Positions 62,259 to 64,000 of a stretch of 64,000 bases of DNA are shown here, in pieces. The notes beneath the pieces are model-generated. The model had not been told where the DNA came from. It made no database searches and saw only the letters and a program-made list of their open reading frames with translations. Position 1 is the first letter of the stretch. Every line of letters begins with the position of its first letter. Origin of the DNA: JABWCQ01 sp964587105 (GTDB lineage Bacteria > Electryoneota > RPQS01); NCBI GenBank assembly GCA_964587105.1, contig CAZPKG010000015.1, forward strand, positions 1 through 64,000, given 5' to 3'. A program made the translations under genes and the position numbers.

Positions 62259-63302
62259 ATGACCCCACGCCCGCTGGTATCCATCATCATCCTGAATTAT
62301 AACGGGTTAAACTTCTTGCCTAAGTGCTTAGAAAGCTTGGGCAAAACCGAGTATCACCCGTTTGAAATCGTTGTTGCGGACAACGGCTCGAATGATGGCA
62401 GCTTGGACTACCTCCGCAAGAACTTCCCTGACGTCAGAATCATCGAGTTCGGGGCCAATTGGGGCTACAGCGGGGCCTATAACCGGGCAATCCCCCTCGT
62501 TAAAGGTAAGTACTGTGTTCTCCTGAACTTCGATGTCGAGGTGGAGCCAAACTGGCTCACTCGTTCCATCGAACTGATGGAAGATGACCCGCGGATCGCC
62601 GCCGCCCAGCCAAAACTCAAGCAATATCAGGATCATTCCCGATTTGAGTACTCTGGTGGATCCGGCGGATTCTTGGATGCTTACGGTTTTCCATTCGTAC
62701 GCGGTCGAATCTTCGACGCAACCGAGCTGGACTCTGGTCAATACGAGAATTCCTGCGAGATCTTCTGGGCTACGGGGGCCGCGCTTGTCGTCAGACGGGA
62801 CACATTTCTTAATGCTGGAGGCTTGGACGAAGATTTTTTCATGCATATGGAAGAACTCGACCTGTGCTGGAGGCTCTGGTTGACCGGGCACCGCATTGTT
62901 GTTGCCCCTCCTGGTGTCGTCTATCATTGGGCTGGCGCAGCACTGTCAGCCGATCGCATCCGCAAGATGTACCTGAATCACCGGAACAGCCTTGCGATGA
63001 TGATCAAGAACTATGGCTGGCCGAATCTCTTTGCTCGACTTCCGGTTCGCATATTGTTAGATTGGGTCGCTTTGGCGGTTTCCCCGCTCAAGAAAGAGCC
63101 AAAACGTTCGGCGGCGATTGTCTGGGCGCACTTTTACGTCCTCTTTAATCTGCCAAATTTGCTCTCGAAGCGACGCAAAGTCCAAGCGATGCGTGTGGTC
63201 AAAGACTCCGATCTTGATCATGTTATTCTACCCTTGAGTATTGTGCATCGTTATTATCTGAAGAAACAAACGACATTTAGTCAATTAGAAACGCGCCTGT
63301 GA
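62259..63302 (+). CDS. Family 2 glycosyltransferase
   Basis: 347 aa. VSIIILNYNGLNFLPKCLESL and VVADNGSNDGSLDYL at the N-terminus, NFDVEVEPNW as the metal-binding site, ATGAALVVRRD and FMHMEELDLCWRLWLTGHRI as the acceptor/catalytic block; no membrane segments apart from a hydrophobic stretch near residue 262. Typical of rhamnosyltransferase-like GT2 enzymes of O-antigen or exopolysaccharide synthesis; sugar unknown. Its stop overlaps the next gene (GTGA). Confidence 0.88.
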   Translation: MTPRPLVSIIILNYNGLNFLPKCLESLGKTEYHPFEIVVADNGSNDGSLDYLRKNFPDVRIIEFGANWGYSGAYNRAIPLVKGKYCVLLNFDVEVEPNWLTRSIELMEDDPRIAAAQPKLKQYQDHSRFEYSGGSGGFLDAYGFPFVRGRIFDATELDSGQYENSCEIFWATGAALVVRRDTFLNAGGLDEDFFMHMEELDLCWRLWLTGHRIVVAPPGVVYHWAGAALSADRIRKMYLNHRNSLAMMIKNYGWPNLFARLPVRILLDWVALAVSPLKKEPKRSAAIVWAHFYVLFNLPNLLSKRRKVQAMRVVKDSDLDHVILPLSIVHRYYLKKQTTFSQLETRL

Positions 63303-64000
63303 GATTTGACACCAAGTGGTGGTTTGCCGCCGCTGTATTCGCGATGTCGCTCGTGGTCTATTCCCTGACCATGGCCGATACTGTTTCGTTTTGGGACTGC
63401 GGTGAATTTGCGGCTTGCTCGTACACGTTGTCCGTACCCCATCCGCCCGGTTCGCCATTGTTCCTGCTCGTGGGCCGCATCTTCTCGATGTTTCCCGTTT
63501 CGTCGGATATCGCTGTCCGCGTAACGTGGATGTCGGTTCTCTCGAGCGCATTTGCAATTCTGTTGGCTTTTCTGATCATCGTCCGCATGATCCGCCTGTT
63601 CCGCGGACGTGAAGAGACCGAAGTCGAGAAGTTGATGGTCTATGGCGCGGCCATGATCGGCTCGCTGTCGTTGGCCTTCTCATATTCGATGTGGTTCAAC
63701 GCCGTCGAGTCGGAAGTGTATGCCATGAGTCAATTCCTTACTCACCTTGTGGTCTGGTTGATACTTGTTTGGCATGAGAAAGCTGATGAACCCGGCAACG
63801 AGCGCTGGCTGTTGCTCATCGCTTATGTCATCGGTTTGGCCACCGGCGTTCACTTGCTGATGATTCTGGCGATTCCCGCGTTGGCGTTAGTCATGTACTT
63901 CCGCCGTAGGAATTTTGAAATGAAGAGCTTCGTCGGCATGGCGATGGCAACCGGCGTTGTGTTCATCATGGTCTATCCCGGCGTCGTAAAGTGGTTGCCC
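63299..64000 (+). CDS. DUF2723 (GT117/TMEM260-like) polytopic glycosyltransferase, partial
   Basis: Starts at GTG 63299, overlapping the previous stop, and runs off the window without a stop (234 codons seen). Residues 5-30 form the first membrane helix; VSFWDCGEFAACSYTLSVPHPPGSPLFLLVGRIFSMF is the DUF2723 signature (D-CGEF, HPPG-P). Several more helices follow (WMSVLSSAFAILLAFLIIV, AMIGSLSLAFSYSMWF, VVWLILVWH, LLIAYVIGLATGVHLL). Related to protein O-mannosyltransferase-like enzymes common in FCB bacteria. With the adjacent GT2 gene it likely decorates surface proteins or polymers. Confidence 0.88.
   Translation, partial: MRFDTKWWFAAAVFAMSLVVYSLTMADTVSFWDCGEFAACSYTLSVPHPPGSPLFLLVGRIFSMFPVSSDIAVRVTWMSVLSSAFAILLAFLIIVRMIRLFRGREETEVEKLMVYGAAMIGSLSLAFSYSMWFNAVESEVYAMSQFLTHLVVWLILVWHEKADEPGNERWLLLIAYVIGLATGVHLLMILAIPALALVMYFRRRNFEMKSFVGMAMATGVVFIMVYPGVVKWLP

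Noticed and set aside
1..64000. CRISPR array, prophage, rRNA, toxin-antitoxin or restriction-modification genes
   Set aside because: None seen on either strand.

Overview
The window reads as one continuous chromosomal segment of a Gram-negative bacterium with an LPS outer membrane and probably a type IX secretion system (T9SS). Evidence: lpxK and a lipid A N-terminal-domain protein; several beta-barrel and lipobox proteins; a gingipain-like protease ending in a T9SS sorting domain (YPNPFNPETTI motif); a DUF4835/PorD-like protein; a complete Bat operon; and a DUF2723 glycosyltransferase at the right edge. This fits the FCB superphylum (Fibrobacteres-Chlorobi-Bacteroidetes and candidate relatives) outside Bacteroidota proper: the promoters found are ordinary sigma70-like (TTGAnn, 17 nt, TATATT), not the Bacteroidota type. 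I cannot name the lineage from sequence alone. Base composition is balanced, genes are tightly packed, and ATGA or TAATG stop-start overlaps are very common.

Layout. 1-4434: edge-truncated secreted protein (-) diverging from a C25 protease (+). 4509-7189: HTH protein, histidine ammonia-lyase, CMD-like protein. 7342-12641: chaperones dnaK and clpB, separated by a REP-associated transposase (RAYT) element flanked by inverted REP hairpins. 12694-13465 (-): ArsR-type regulator with SRPBCC partner and a perfect upstream palindrome. 13833-24975 (+): B12-binding mutase subunit, yebC-ruvC-ruvA-ruvB, queA-ispD-ispF-gltX-ddl, ribD-ribE-ribBA. 24986-27130: lipoprotein, dtd, lexA. 27241-28095 (-): PorD-like protein, diverging from 28136-40363 (+): two outer-membrane proteins, a glycosyltransferase, cell-wall genes (amidase, murI), rho, LAB_N protein, lipoprotein plus barrel pair, glyA, nrdR, lpxK. 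40565-46249: nuoJKLMN. 46321-52084 (-): glgB, a BtuF-like protein, a POT-type transporter and an aminotransferase, read as a string. 52261-52332 (-): tRNA-Asn. 52481-53372: tiny basic protein, HIT protein, TPR lipoprotein. 53521-62179: moxR-batABCDE aerotolerance operon ending in a SPOR lipoprotein. 62259-64000: glycosyltransferase and a partial GT117-like membrane protein.

Most of the window is core metabolism and cell-envelope biogenesis. I found no CRISPR array, prophage, rRNA, toxin-antitoxin or recognisable defence system. The most notable non-routine items are: the REP/RAYT element with a frameshifted transposase; a set of eight promoters with identical 17-nt spacing, one of them antisense and with an inverted repeat in its spacer; a perfect 22-bp operator-like palindrome; a possible small RNA ending in a terminator overlapped by the next promoter; a LexA-type site inside the lexA promoter; and an overlooked 32-residue basic protein.
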